A stretch of 64,000 nucleotides of DNA from positions 1 through 64,000 of the forward strand of contig CALVNH010000005.1 of NCBI GenBank assembly GCA_944349635.1, given 5' to 3'. A model generated the notes under the pieces. It made no database searches. It had not been told where the DNA came from and was given only the letters and a program-made list of their open reading frames with translations. The DNA is from an uncultured Clostridia bacterium. Lineage in GTDB: Bacteria > Bacillota > Clostridia > Christensenellales > CAG-917. The position numbers and the translations under genes were made by a program. Below, piece by piece: positions 38,001-42,243 of this stretch (positions within the stretch are counted from its first letter, which is position 1; each line of letters starts with the position of its first letter).

Positions 38001-40980
38001 AAAGTTCGCCGACGTTGCCGTCGAGTGGAGTGCGGGACTTCCCACGGCGGAAGAGATTGCGGCAGGAAAGTTCGAGAGAACGGCAATTCACGTGCCTTAC
38101 ACTCAGAGCTACGTGTTCAACATCAGCGGGGAATATGCGTTTGACTTCGGTAACGGCATCACGGCAACTTACGGAGCCGCGTTCGGTGCGCTCGATTACA
38201 CGGTTGACAACGCGGATAAATTCTTCGCGGGATTGTCCGCAAGCGGAACCGTTAACGGGGCAGAGGCAACGTTCGATTGGGGCGAGTTCGTCTACGGAGC
38301 CAACAAGGCGGTTTACGAAACCACCGTCAAAGCCACGGTAAACGGCGTGACGCTGGAAATGCCCGTGACCGTGAACGTCACTTCTGATTACGTCATCAGC
38401 AAGATTGCCGACGTCAAGTACCGTTCGCTCACGATTGACCCGTTCCAGTACAGCACGTTTGCAGATGCTTTCGGCACCGACACCGTCGTCAACGTCTATG
38501 TGGGCGGCGACAACTCCAAGACCTATGCCTTCACCGTCAAGTACTGGGGCGATGACGCTCTAATCACCGAGGAAGGCGGAAGCTACAAAGACCATATGAT
38601 TACGCTTGCGTTTGTCAAAGACGGCAAAGCGTATGCAGAACAACAAGTCAATGCACCTCTCATGGTCATATCCCGTGCGATTGAGAACGTGCGCTTCGTC
38701 TTCGACGACAGTTACACGCTCCTCACCGTTTCCACGGCACTGACCACCGTGACATACACGTACACCAACGCCGATGGAGCATTGTTCGATGTTATTTACA
38801 CCAAATCCACAATGATGCCCGAACAGATTGTCTTCCGCAATCCTTACGGATACTACGGTCTGAACAGCCTGCCCGGCAAAGTGGAAATAGTGTTCGCGGG
38901 CACCGGCGAAATCAGGGAATATGCCGTCACCTATACGGTTGGCGACGTTGACCAGGCAAGCGGAGTGCCCATGAACGTCAAGATGAACATCGTCAGCGAC
39001 GGCGAGAGCGGAAACTTCGACGTGTTGAAAGACATGCTCATTTCGACATCTGTCAAGAGCCTGACGGTCACGCGTTACAACTCCACCATCGCGGCGGACG
39101 ACCTGGTCACGCTCAACAACGTGTTCGGCGTTTACGGCACCGAAAGCTACAACGGCAGCATACTCAGCACACCGTACGATACATCCGCCTACGCAGATGA
39201 GTTCACTCTCTTTGTGGACGGAATGTTCGTCACCAAGGCAAACTGGGACAGCTACTATTCGACGCTTACGGTTGCGGACGGCAGCAGGGCGCTTTACAGC
39301 AGGCTTGCTTCCGACAACGGCGAAGTGTATTACTACAGCTACAGCAACGCGAGCAGGTCCTACGAACTCACCGTCGAATCCGACGATGCGCTTGTGTTCA
39401 TCTACTCCGTCTCCGGAACAGTCAAGATTGCATCCTGGAACGCTTCCGGAATCAAGTACACCTACGCGGGAGGCATCAGATACGCAACTGCAAGAGTCAG
39501 CTATCCGTTCGATGCGTCCAACTCGGTCAACATCAGCGTTCCCGTCCAGATTGTCGACGCAACGATAATCAGCGCACGCTACAACGTCTCGTCGTTCAAT
39601 ACGACCGTCAATCCCGATATTAGCGTGGACGGCAACAGAGTTTACTTGACTTCCGATAAGAAGAACTACTTCGATGTGTCTTCTCAAACGTTCTACTTCG
39701 ACCCGTTCAGCGGCATTGACGTTCGCGAGCAGGTGAAGATTAACGTTTCCGGCAGAGAGTTCAGCGTGTACAAGTACTTCCCGCTCAATGCAGACATAGT
39801 GACCGCAGGCGGCGCAACCGGCACCGGCACCTATGTGACGTGGGACCTCTCCTCTCTGAGATGGGACTACGAGGGCGGTTCGTTCACGGCGGCAACGTCC
39901 GTCATCGCCGCAGATACGGGAGCCGACTTCGGCATCAGCAACCCCGTCAAGGCGCAGACGTTCAGACCGCTCAATACCAACATCCGCGTCGCAAGCAAAG
40001 TCGCGGAAAAAGTCACCTCCGGTGCGAACTCTTCGCTGGTGAATCTGTGGGGCTATGCGGGTAACGGTGTAAATACGATAACCGCAATTGACCCGTATAC
40101 CTTCAATGCGTCGCAATTCGCAAGCAAGTTGCCCGCAACGTTGAGAGTCGACCTTGCGGACGGCAACTGGCAAGACTTCTCCACGTCGTCTTCCGACTAC
40201 AAACTTGAATGGAGCCTTGCGTCGTTCAATCCCACCTATCTCGGCGGCAGGACCTACGTCACGGCGAACCTGACCGGTCCCGACGGCAGCACTCAGGCAT
40301 TCAGGATACCTTTCCTGGTCCAGCGTGTTCTCGTCACCAACATAACGGGTACGAAGGGCGGTCTCGGCAGCAGCGTCAAGTTCGGCTTCGATGCCAACGG
40401 TGTGGCTACCTCGACCTACGAAATCAATCCGTACAACCCGGCTTCGCAGAAACTGCCCGTGGGTTACAGCGTCACGTTCAGCGTGAGCAATCCCACGAAT
40501 TACGAAGGAACCGAGTTCGGAACGCCTTCTTCGACGACCCGCACTTACGATTACATTGCGGTGGCAATGCCGTCTTACGGTCTCACGGTCGAAAATGCCA
40601 AGAAGGGACTTGCTTCCGCAGGTACCGCCAGCATGCAGATTGACGGACAACAGAGAATCAGCATCCCCGTCTCCTTGGCGAAGAAAGTCGCACCCGCGGG
40701 ACTCAAACCCACAAGGAACGGTAACACGTTGACCACCAGCATCAACGGTTACAGTGTCGTGTGGTACGGAACCGCAAGCGTGTCTTACGGCGGAGGAACG
40801 GCGACTTACACCGTGATGTTCGCATCGCCCGATGCAAGCTACACGATTCCCGCCATCAAGGACAGAAGCGTGACTTACGACCTCACGGCTTACATCGGCG
40901 CGATAGTCGACGCTTCCGGCAGAGTGCTCGACCTCAAAGACAACGGCGAGCCCAACTGCCAGTACACTTACAAACCCTAG
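17095..40980 (+). CDS. Giant modular lipoprotein (7,961 residues)
   Basis: The start ATG follows AGGAGGGAAGAT. A lipoprotein signal peptide (MRKLKLALLFVLML...) ends in the lipobox LVAC, so Cys27 should be lipidated and the protein exported. A Gly/Pro/Ser linker follows. Residues about 50-5,700 are roughly 14 related modules of 270-300 residues, larger in the middle. A module typically ends with a strand such as LYIDLSGLG, then a hydrophobic segment, then an acidic flexible linker with an SEAVAA-like core. The next module opens with amphipathic segments rich in Leu, Ile, Gly and Asp (for example DYIQVYLSTVFLSDILEML). Middle modules carry tyrosine-rich cassettes. Residues about 5,960-7,961 form some 11 Ig-like repeats. 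No LPXTG, SLH, dockerin, catalytic motif or C-terminal membrane segment is visible. One reading frame stays open for 7,962 codons, so it is under selection. It has its own promoter and terminator. I recognise no family; adhesin, surface fibre or lipid-binding bridge are guesses. Confidence 0.93.
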   Translation: MRKLKLALLFVLMLCIVVGTLVACDNNRGGGGPVNPPSGGDTSSQTRIISGAEALSMFKNAALNMTAGKDNRYINLDTVLFLDYIKDEYNRSFSIKIQFAIDLADDSKSEILMELWRMNETGEVFETLLVGFYYYDSTIVYDCRGIKNGEGVEVVKTSDIDMSALVGAMYDVFGDTDIAELLFDKLLGTDTPLGTVEDLLATLLGSSRYTDLGDGRQKLEIPLNIPGGVLGAVLGLLKPGGSILSKDIADLVENVIGIDLNMLQALVGESLSIYINAEMQNNVLTGASLDLGVDFNTLGTDLAQDPDYGIIQSSLNVKLGIDKIYTADKPVIDIAEYLNTNGIDVAQLDEYSLLTLDLQLGLSVSLTDAQTTLGALLGAFGTLFDGVIDLDEGLLSKPIGTESGTIDLGVSVKGRISMRNDADTNIIIDITGGADNAVRASVAYVGATESLYVDLTGLVGGGKLALRGINLNDILSDLCGKLITTVKDAIAGILPGDNGNTDNAEGAAAYNDVLSKISDGTIIKNYVANAAGEPIADTMGLISAILNNTEIIMNGNIFNIEGLDVKLTQEILNYIFGLIFTREVVDEETGATVTVPDTDKKVPIVGDVNVSYRNEGFANPKIVGISLNLGKDDKVFAGLGIELKAQFGSIQNQAEFNNRIKEYTSGQGCVDVAIGDIAAIFEGKFDTVLNNLKGAIKSVGVGLSADISINALAGDLLSFEYSKIDAANPSNNLLIALLAAFEEKISATATLEVKGQIALNNLTLDLLNSNLYISLGSGGERALEAWFVGTEKTIYLRTSLLSAYGEELRLKVDISPFLTASGGSEAVSTADPEEGSGSEGQGGEGSNIDVMALIVQYLGGVNIGSDYIQVYLSTVFLSDILEMLNVAGVKVTAADGSDLGLNAGVTIELNDGLNLTELALAVNLGIGDNFDLGLRLEGLNADLNNDSYVTVPEKDTFVDIFANPYVYLGLEAGVSGTVASGSLSLGDLGSIILEENININYGLSVAASLDLDPIVQKFLLKQNPTPEDLASNASQLALVVRNNNDDRVILSIYYKNGYVYLGANALGVSPLKIKVDLFGLIFSLLDGSGDDTASGGSEAIAAANGDVDYAYALTLAMKISSEGFVIEIVDGLLDLLVGLNLGFEFEDINAFVKLDWSQLANAVEDENGHLLEVSASLNGGKYSLSAFIDSVELGMGLRDIADVDESAYQLGELGLKEDGSINFNVALQNIFVELDGTIDMAAHSDSTDTWPVGDWITQFIPDSSTGEDGTVTDNTTLKTLLSKILVRFGIDYDVSTKVNFHIGAMLRFNPENMGDIGYLLSHSDIALTIAVMDGAVSKGGIEIYVLADKVNEEYTGKSTLYINGEGSALGGLKMSVPGIDLGALIAASGDEGGTAGGASEAVSANNPADDTPAQDGGESSVLDTIKGILDNAITSIIVTNEKTTASFAATLVSFVLGLVLKNDDGSAVQLPDNFLQLNPEESFLAIWYGNGDYKLQVSLGVDPLVLGLTLGGLQVGFNDSSVTPDGFNAADYPNIMDNLDVLSVYTTIDLGLTLKDTAGRENGEIAVGDILSQFIADLALKLNLAIPNDLTLALSLNVGANIDLNNAQNTQIVLEISDAKTGDAVLAVYMDGGTIFVDLGVFSDKNFMIEDTAIAELLVGELKKLLSRQEGGSSGAEAVAAGDGDGADAIEIFLEIGKDHLGLVITENVILAVLGALELKDKEGNPLKLDEIIESLNLGLEAQLDVDFANFVLSLNVDTTYASLNASLQLPEAAIDFNGTVSDKIAEVRNREYEFQSYTANKIAKFKLEASVEYYGRETYELLTEDAIKYYPVTDRYTKLADGSYTQDDKGLYVRKPADISEIIDAIFTIPSISDGIAGLEAGTLKEILTALASYIGLETYINDPVDDGFDVTIEGAIDLGKLGFDELFGSADITALKNLSVKTLLEIVEVGITIMFNQQENAYMALYLAGGELYIDLSGLGSDMIKLNLLDLLERAGVFDNNASGGGEAVAAEDPVTGEDPVTGEDPATGDGSQPTSSVDFVGLIGALVRRLSINSAVAEGDIGKAFNILTDGLRLDVMFNAELLATILGLVVKDYDFDLSEFRMTENSGAYLSIKGTQLGLGVKLETEGGYEIALDTTLGLDLDFASTDNSPLLSTNDKLKYTDISEYVYNICALAGAPIDMNGIDTEQFKDQNVTFSVNGMLYFDAEAAANYGLGGLASGLLGSLLNTWIEDLIVDLAIQQGFNDGVAFRLAASVDLAALDFGALTADDVYYKMTAEQIKSTADADKFVLVNGAYVAYNAADPAHKALHDSGEVYGLESKFLNFLTSDKTALDSIQLALELLERDSSGEIATDKDGNPVVKAGIYLWNGDLYLDGSEIWDVVGNYSIIPNFIDAIIELVTAEKGNTAAPGASEETAVASANSFEDQRTAVANLILSNEGLRIAVTKSIISLLFGILLPDLGGIDEVFDNLEIGIDLQTGKYLYTETSQSAEGTKFIYLDKMAHISDISGAYISVMSGEEEVELRANNYVFYTKTAGGDYEIATSLVDENTTYYIYYGGEYVEIIDRYSKLSGYVVYNADEYDALKEYTDGKFYTRSVRYASKLDEFYLGVNVQAGVLDMGLKLGGLGLSFDKDVKLLPDYIEKEVSHDGTTRIPLLPFYDSVVTVTASVEFELGITEGVIDVGAFFAEILGDLSGVVIEMPSTAKGYSSAHFRLDATVRLDILDLTNSEVMLSLVSISETGAEIEWLAVYYMRDTLYLDLSFFNFPLVAVPATSITNYLTEMFSALLNSSIYDNVVAPSSSEALAADENAVSAAIDESLTTDELIARILISNRRLALSVGNYLMRYILGMIKIGEITLADLVYKDLYGSLDVSLDLTDKVNLEIGAYLALEGDRYNSTAAATALADLVSGNEQTGSYYLFAQNAKGLYTNVDEEAQSYRVIGSSDSVAEANRFERREIGVENGALVYYTYAIAQSVVEGTVYYAYNATTDAYTVIAAEDVAGFEGDKYVRTSNPVTEDFVYMFVPAADANVNNYDMEMSMKLAIKNFDVYFTAEHEYSMSAEDLAKYHELNSVDTVKLSETISLDLLFKKGSDIDLTPLLEYLFPGNIEELNAIISAIPDGDSEQILRNIELIISAEFKLGAFTNYMRQLAAGNTSIGVDLTADEFDILTFVKVLIAVIKNDALGLEAMLDFVNASVEIVSYTDGDRSNSHKILGVYLLSGEFRAIENGETVAPENRYSHYFRADNGKYGYVDGQYKLISTLANYNGYKYAKDNAYCYPNPNGEYVREGGGLYVDLSYFGQPGIYIALSELQSFIGDLMNENAEGGSEALAAETPEGENKPEGEEGGLNLTLPLISSEIAGYIQMFAYGIRMTSTYIQILANADYINQLLAILIGETNVLEFGEQIEKPYLKLNTDFNNYHYASIASATTEQIGFSDYRFVIEESANGLYWFDSADGTYKLRAEMTEAQKESYEGVYYDIANIEGLYLRLENGSYVAIENASRTDKIIADTYSASDVGTNGVTQAMVGTYKYFTFNDGKYAAFDYTANNVYIVYADAQKKPVIELQLFLWEYEVGIDINLPETLGEDYTYTRVEEGKGDYEFETLYTYYQDDEYVEGESKFFYYRGNYFEITVGEKGSLYVLSNGKYLNVMTPVDYTTGGTFADTYYVLVSTQGYASYERVEARVLYNRSEYGKKYYAVEGGSYVRNLTTSLITVPECFVDYNAPVEGYVDSEEVLYLDIETREFLTESEYVAKYGSTEGAETVNKNDVTFVRDVNGDFISVNGYKAKYANDDEKLAALAGMDKFAGQSIKYVDTETLYYLNLTIRGSFNMGVFEEYLTEDEWNTNGYGKLPTAKYKKVGDDFVLMTAEEVETYEGTVYYRHTADAQAVKDVLSGIFGELSSDIYIGSDFSAEILFEIKVNIALGYKNEDTFTSLFIAELDLALDVWRRENDSTLTHIIGIYYDGDVETGGGALYADLTWLLGSGAKFKVDLSAYTVEELLSGVLQNLLAGNKGDGAAEALAAGDVSTMVSTADSAFIMLNIYSRAIALKASVAFLNLIIKQVAPDMGDTISEILPNLLVSVEIGLAPYDITIGATLYDVTGKKGLLNIGLTLNLFNNIDKQKGTVIDFGSFEEFKELNEKRYASESTDYIFYYGLFTRIDDNATGENVYVKDPNGGKGYVKLNAAYPGGAPAGVWKYAKNTDVSYVPVAPEMFDENEFVYDLADYDSRYAQVNVAYEVIQNEAAFNLAVQEGKTVYFYKYDAVAGTGSMVAAEISDGKITNYAGQPVVYGETALGGKLYTKNESVSSLETRFVFDANGAHKQSKVFNDYAPLLALDLNALFNAEPGTTFDIVGAIAASGLETIELNLTLDVDMNFSNIINWSTQMSRFFSSEQYDYLKMVLASVAKNQTEFMSTIGGTLVIKAYVNVQNVVKALGAETMDIKALLAGAQLYIEFYYNTNYHGDMEVGDVDISQEPLRIWVAFNEDTLADIYIDGNYLSQLIEIVPTETEFGNFFDLICLKGLDIFSMLNKESGDASGSADEALLAEPEENAAGNIVIDVGDANTGVLPENVWGILDAILGQLLIANDMLSIGLAEAVLGNLIRMFTDELQSDAVNYLPHIKVTDDETTSGINILFGGAPSVQVRLGFVSGMTYFANYDDITNNNEHEKYIATGVYGTEIDELVGATRFGYDASTGEYTLDSEGKYILMSTDEYALAAFASSEFVWLGDRYEFKDNGDGIIDSADFAPVATEVAYATAFQKNDSGLYGKVPEGFPADYEYHNGTQAVHVDYVGTYMLVSEIERVMRQTTPAYVYEGERFNFVAENVVGEYLKLGDFNLVLTLDGLGIYANREFSAPSPDDFIKKGEDGLPTESYVDIKQAKLRLSTSFDVSYYGNHLDTENNVVDLSELLDLIFGLALPDSGLTGNELKLRISGALGSLDHPYCRAVLNAFVDMEALIDNAPATYAVELALEIKKYDENGNLTDENILAVYLYRDSIYIDLAGLLGKDAKLSITNLGVEALLGGVIGGLFGVETATDTDNASGSGEAMAASISDAKDMIRHNYAYLAALVNPGEFTLQISALAVNAIIARIAQMMPDNQTLQNLVLPDFGDVMLKAFGNAKDGAKLALNIKLSEGFVASVDINNVYIGTKQLSDDNGVVAGSSDYRSIFASLVASDSAYKNVYDVASGNINLLNLGVKLSVDFSMTSSGLTPGQGNYDSSLAGWAISLIKNLINASPVGMLGSYTQLANYNDALAVYNAGRPLFTKSGDGTYVQVDGAPVNGTTYYKYDAADIDVVFAKGEVKLTIDITADINLAAVVLYGIGGILYSDLSLDIKLSEFGTTFLSVYYLGSSRLDTGDATTVKYHNLVPNGKGFNDAIYIDATSLGLGLVKFQGISGVLGGNIGGIYDAQAQSAGSDEAVSTADTDGNPSTGGVSLEIQIADGYVGLSIDKALIESLLSILKVDLGAVTLPEIQTINIGLSFGDEGISQVNINGTVDGAGTGLAIQVDGIQVSFDHLLNVNGKNGLIYKVSSGYTGLTYPKLAGTMTLIQNVLDAIDPSISISILKKAGSVIKSTSNISIKDRAVPRNDFTQAYLTGDRRNTKVNDGSGGAYRLCLNLNVYHPYQGPGDEPMSARINLTDTTLMLDELIVTSGFITGVLEGFQNPISIPLELLAFGYTDPDTGTWSQDSSVLGSGHGTTASEAVSSSDAKSAAESYTPVMDGLISKVTVNMFTSQGYQPYLSTMNSNPAEGTNYISVKIEFGKDAFNEILIMLHLFVLSMTQEYAKNSENWLYPDYDKVKDDGTGLSTNLDSSRVLSWDIDALVRELNGMTSTEAKVNKFRNYARSIPYALIRYLVGSGSLGITDSTITFVGAQDTIGNISALIGSIFPLPFADYNDNAPNPSANIYIDLYPQASVYGLSARTVTPGIQAIELMVNGEKSGAGTNMSFYNGNGGRTNSQGSSSETLVLTINPWNLTASDTSHSGDGVLEFVEANTATILGGSGGIPSEVVITDIASKTGTANGQSITLNGEFLANQTFFPRKANVSFANGQNSVGGSGNDALSGTTIVWDASSVDLTAAKVDAANGRRLAGYIYGYALNVVVAAVPVYVTNDYAQTSVQGYYGNDATGYSAEDISIDIRKDNHTQLPDLVQMAFNGGKTYVFGTQAKDADGNGLMAVLKGTDGRPKTLGTTTDSEGVVSDILNSDNNNYKLIPAYEAAVVRDAEGNIQYERFSYNGTIYEYVKLDYSKLPNGSNFPVGVITWKDDNFTYEWKGETAEIDYTYQWGYSATCYGTLDVTIKDYRIDEVTNFSGSDGTKIESFDLNSLTIESLLGGDIDIGNYINKFNKATVNYINGTESDTLSVKWDLTALTKRLEEIAVRDTNGDLIRYDYYKGIDVEVTALLGGSEFYLYRVLDILGADVTAGMKGEGVVSEDGKFIEQEVKVRIVVSTSEYSKLDGDTFKFDPYSSAVLDGSALAKDGSTINVYFKGNTTASSVVVGTQVKVTAPYTLKDNEYTLVEGEALTALMKQISYKGYTGAQLYARLELGDEFIGEQTVYVPVEVLKATANSRPELTVTDTFNPEWYNDSAYEMLPEVRFAETGVGRYQMKPDWSTVKYYTNITLAEELPNIYAGGTIYATVEASVVDADGNPIGNVITKVTEEGVEKEVQTPQLITVKLNVTKKTVSGVYFYNGTDKDDIASYNSVAPYAFEYGGTVYSVRPYESVETFFTSGEWNNTEALGKVVIELGNGNKEFAYISEWNLEKLVIGKDGGKYDVSAVIGGQSVDITVNVPRTEVGGIVELDPDGALSFYTYDEGSAAWTQTKYANVIVREDGVKTLDEGFFFDVNTAWATLSETKATLKFVDADAENSEMYTATYEDALVWIDTSAPSVGEVKKEDGTGLYYVERAFTFLQGDLASETIVAKVYLVNFAEGETALFDFGTFDTSTYNLFDSAWTLPDKATIAVGSEKFADVAVEWSAGLPTAEEIAAGKFERTAIHVPYTQSYVFNISGEYAFDFGNGITATYGAAFGALDYTVDNADKFFAGLSASGTVNGAEATFDWGEFVYGANKAVYETTVKATVNGVTLEMPVTVNVTSDYVISKIADVKYRSLTIDPFQYSTFADAFGTDTVVNVYVGGDNSKTYAFTVKYWGDDALITEEGGSYKDHMITLAFVKDGKAYAEQQVNAPLMVISRAIENVRFVFDDSYTLLTVSTALTTVTYTYTNADGALFDVIYTKSTMMPEQIVFRNPYGYYGLNSLPGKVEIVFAGTGEIREYAVTYTVGDVDQASGVPMNVKMNIVSDGESGNFDVLKDMLISTSVKSLTVTRYNSTIAADDLVTLNNVFGVYGTESYNGSILSTPYDTSAYADEFTLFVDGMFVTKANWDSYYSTLTVADGSRALYSRLASDNGEVYYYSYSNASRSYELTVESDDALVFIYSVSGTVKIASWNASGIKYTYAGGIRYATARVSYPFDASNSVNISVPVQIVDATIISARYNVSSFNTTVNPDISVDGNRVYLTSDKKNYFDVSSQTFYFDPFSGIDVREQVKINVSGREFSVYKYFPLNADIVTAGGATGTGTYVTWDLSSLRWDYEGGSFTAATSVIAADTGADFGISNPVKAQTFRPLNTNIRVASKVAEKVTSGANSSLVNLWGYAGNGVNTITAIDPYTFNASQFASKLPATLRVDLADGNWQDFSTSSSDYKLEWSLASFNPTYLGGRTYVTANLTGPDGSTQAFRIPFLVQRVLVTNITGTKGGLGSSVKFGFDANGVATSTYEINPYNPASQKLPVGYSVTFSVSNPTNYEGTEFGTPSSTTRTYDYIAVAMPSYGLTVENAKKGLASAGTASMQIDGQQRISIPVSLAKKVAPAGLKPTRNGNTLTTSINGYSVVWYGTASVSYGGGTATYTVMFASPDASYTIPAIKDRSVTYDLTAYIGAIVDASGRVLDLKDNGEPNCQYTYKP
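21371..21415 (+). other. AT-rich, rare-codon patch inside the giant gene
   Basis: About 45 bases use codons such as ATT ACT AGT ATT ATA GTT ACT, in a gene that otherwise favours C- or G-ending codons. The patch lies at the start of a module, just after linker 3. The reading frame is intact. Confidence 0.7.
22540..32990 (+). repeat. Tyrosine-rich cassettes inserted in the middle modules
   Basis: Short segments of roughly 25-35 residues with the pattern aromatic-x-K-x-x-DG-x-Y followed by YEG or G-T-x-YY recur. Examples are YTKLADGSYT, FTKSGDGTYVQV, YKKVGDDFVL with YEGTVYY, and YKLRAEMT with YEGVYY. They cluster at 22540-22680, 23910-24050, 24550-24910, 25790-26170, 26800-26990 and 27340-28760. 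Further clusters lie at 29500-30000, 31040-31600 and 32840-32990. They explain most of the length variation between modules. Confidence 0.65.
23134..23187 (+). repeat. 18-base tandem repeat, three copies
   Basis: GAAGACCCCGTTACGGGT occurs twice exactly and once with changes (ending GCGACGGGA), encoding EDPVTG, EDPVTG and EDPATG in linker 5. The unit is a multiple of three, so copy number can change without breaking the frame. Confidence 0.9.
34990..40980 (+). repeat. About eleven C-terminal Ig-like repeats
   Basis: A (F/I)(D/N)P(F/Y/W) strand starts each unit, for example INPWNL, FDPYSS, IDPFQY, FDPFSG, IDPYTF and INPYNP. Then come LPxxVxV-type strands, a W-D-L or W-S-L strand, and a VxVxV ending. 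Units are about 120-180 residues. The pattern resembles bacterial Ig-like surface domains. I could not assign a named family. Confidence 0.65.
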
Positions 40981-41001
40981 TCACCGAATGTGACGGAATC
41001 T

Positions 41002-41036
41002 CGGAAAGCGGCAGCAACTGCCGCTTTCCGCATTTT
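41002..41036 (+). terminator. Terminator of the giant gene
   Basis: The perfect 13-base arms CGGAAAGCGGCAG and CTGCCGCTTTCCG pair around CAA and are followed by CATTTTC. Confidence 0.85.
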
Positions 41037-41071
41037 CGGAGCATCACTCGGTTTGCGCAATGTCATAACGC

Positions 41072-41100
41072 TTGATTTTGATGCGGTTCAAAAGTATAAT
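41072..41100 (+). promoter_or_regulatory. Promoter for the AEC transporter gene
   Basis: TTGATT (41072-41077), a 17-base spacer and a perfect TATAAT (41095-41100). Confidence 0.8.
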
Positions 41101-41110
41101 ATAAAAAACA

Positions 41111-41130
41111 ATGCCGCAGATTTGCGGCAT
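41111..41130 (+). promoter_or_regulatory. Hairpin at the 5' end of the transporter mRNA
   Basis: The arms ATGCCGCA and TGCGGCAT pair perfectly around GATT. The hairpin would lie within a few bases of the predicted transcript start and directly before the ribosome binding site (GAGGCGGTGT). Confidence 0.6.
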
Positions 41131-41140
41131 GAGGCGGTGT

Positions 41141-42172
41141 ATGGATTTTACTACAACGGCTGTCAGTGTGTTGCTTCTTGTTGCCATGGCCATTCCCGGC
41201 TTTATTTTGATGAAAGCAAAGGTGGTCAAGCCGTCGTCCATTGCCTATTTTTCCGCGCTTTTGTTGTATGTTTGTCAGCCGTTTTTGTCGCTGCGCTCAT
41301 TTTTGCAGGTTGAGTTCACAAAAGAGCTTGCAATCAATCTTGCAATAGTGTTTGCCATTTCCATGTTGGCGCAGGGGCTGCTGTTCGGAATTCTGTGGGC
41401 GGTGCTTTTCAGAAAGTTCGACAAGCCTGAGGACAGTGCGATGCTCATCGAAAACGGTTTTATAGGAGGGCATACCTGCACAAACGAATCTGCTCTCCAA
41501 TCTCTTGTAAAGACCACGGTGCGGGGCAGAGCTTACAGAGTTATGGTGCTTGCCTCTACGTTCGGCAACGTGGGATTTTTCGGAGTGCCGGTGCTCCAGA
41601 TGTTGTTTCCGCAGAATCCCGAAGCAATAGCTTATTCCGCGGTGTACATCGTGTCGATGAATCTTATGTGCTGGACGGTCGGGTCTTACGTCCTGACGGG
41701 AGACAAAAAGTACGTCAGCCTGAAAAAAGCCGTTTTCAATCCGCAGACGATTACTTTGTTTGTGGCGTTGCCGCTCTTTTTCTGTCGCGTCACGCTGAAT
41801 GTTCTCCCCGACGCACTCACAAAAATTATAGGTTATCTTGCGGACATGACGGCTCCGATGTGCATGATTATTCTCGGCATGAGGTTTGCGGTTGCGCCTG
41901 TAAAGGAATTGTTCACGGACTGGCGGGTTTACGTTTCCACGGCAATCAAGATACTCATATTCCCGCTTGCGGTCTACCTTGTGCTGCTTCCTTTCGACAT
42001 GAACGAAATGATGCGCACCGCGCTTGTAATATTGTCGGGAATGCCGTCCGCCTCCATAAACCTCAATCTTGCGGAGCTGTACGGTGCCGACCAGAAGACC
42101 GCGGCGAACAACATTTTATTGTCTACGTTGCTTTGTATAATCACGATACCCGTTCTCATGCTTTTGTTTTGA
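41141..42172 (+). CDS. AEC family transporter (auxin efflux carrier type)
   Basis: The 343-residue protein has about ten membrane helices in two halves of five, the layout of the AEC/Mem_trans family. The family exports organic acids, amino acids or other small anions; the substrate cannot be read from sequence. Family-like segments include NVGFFGVPVLQMLF after helix 4 and an SGMPSASINLNLAE segment near the C terminus. ATG 41141 follows GAGGCGGTGT. An upstream in-frame ATG at 41111 lies inside the leader hairpin and is unlikely. It has its own promoter. Confidence 0.88.
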   Translation: MDFTTTAVSVLLLVAMAIPGFILMKAKVVKPSSIAYFSALLLYVCQPFLSLRSFLQVEFTKELAINLAIVFAISMLAQGLLFGILWAVLFRKFDKPEDSAMLIENGFIGGHTCTNESALQSLVKTTVRGRAYRVMVLASTFGNVGFFGVPVLQMLFPQNPEAIAYSAVYIVSMNLMCWTVGSYVLTGDKKYVSLKKAVFNPQTITLFVALPLFFCRVTLNVLPDALTKIIGYLADMTAPMCMIILGMRFAVAPVKELFTDWRVYVSTAIKILIFPLAVYLVLLPFDMNEMMRTALVILSGMPSASINLNLAELYGADQKTAANNILLSTLLCIITIPVLMLLF

Positions 42173-42182
42173 GCATTCGTCG

Positions 42183-42211
42183 TTGTAATCGTGGAAACAT
42201 AATGTTATAAT
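42183..42211 (+). promoter_or_regulatory. Promoter for the SPFH/zinc-ribbon gene pair
   Basis: TTGTAA (42183-42188), a 17-base spacer and a perfect TATAAT (42206-42211), 33 bases before the start. Confidence 0.78.
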
Positions 42212-42243
42212 ATATTCGCAAACGTTCAATTTCGGAGGCAATT

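Noticed and set aside
17095..40980. The giant gene as an NRPS/PKS or a phage tape-measure protein
   Set aside because: There are no carrier, adenylation or ketosynthase motifs and no phage neighbours, and a lipobox signal peptide is present.
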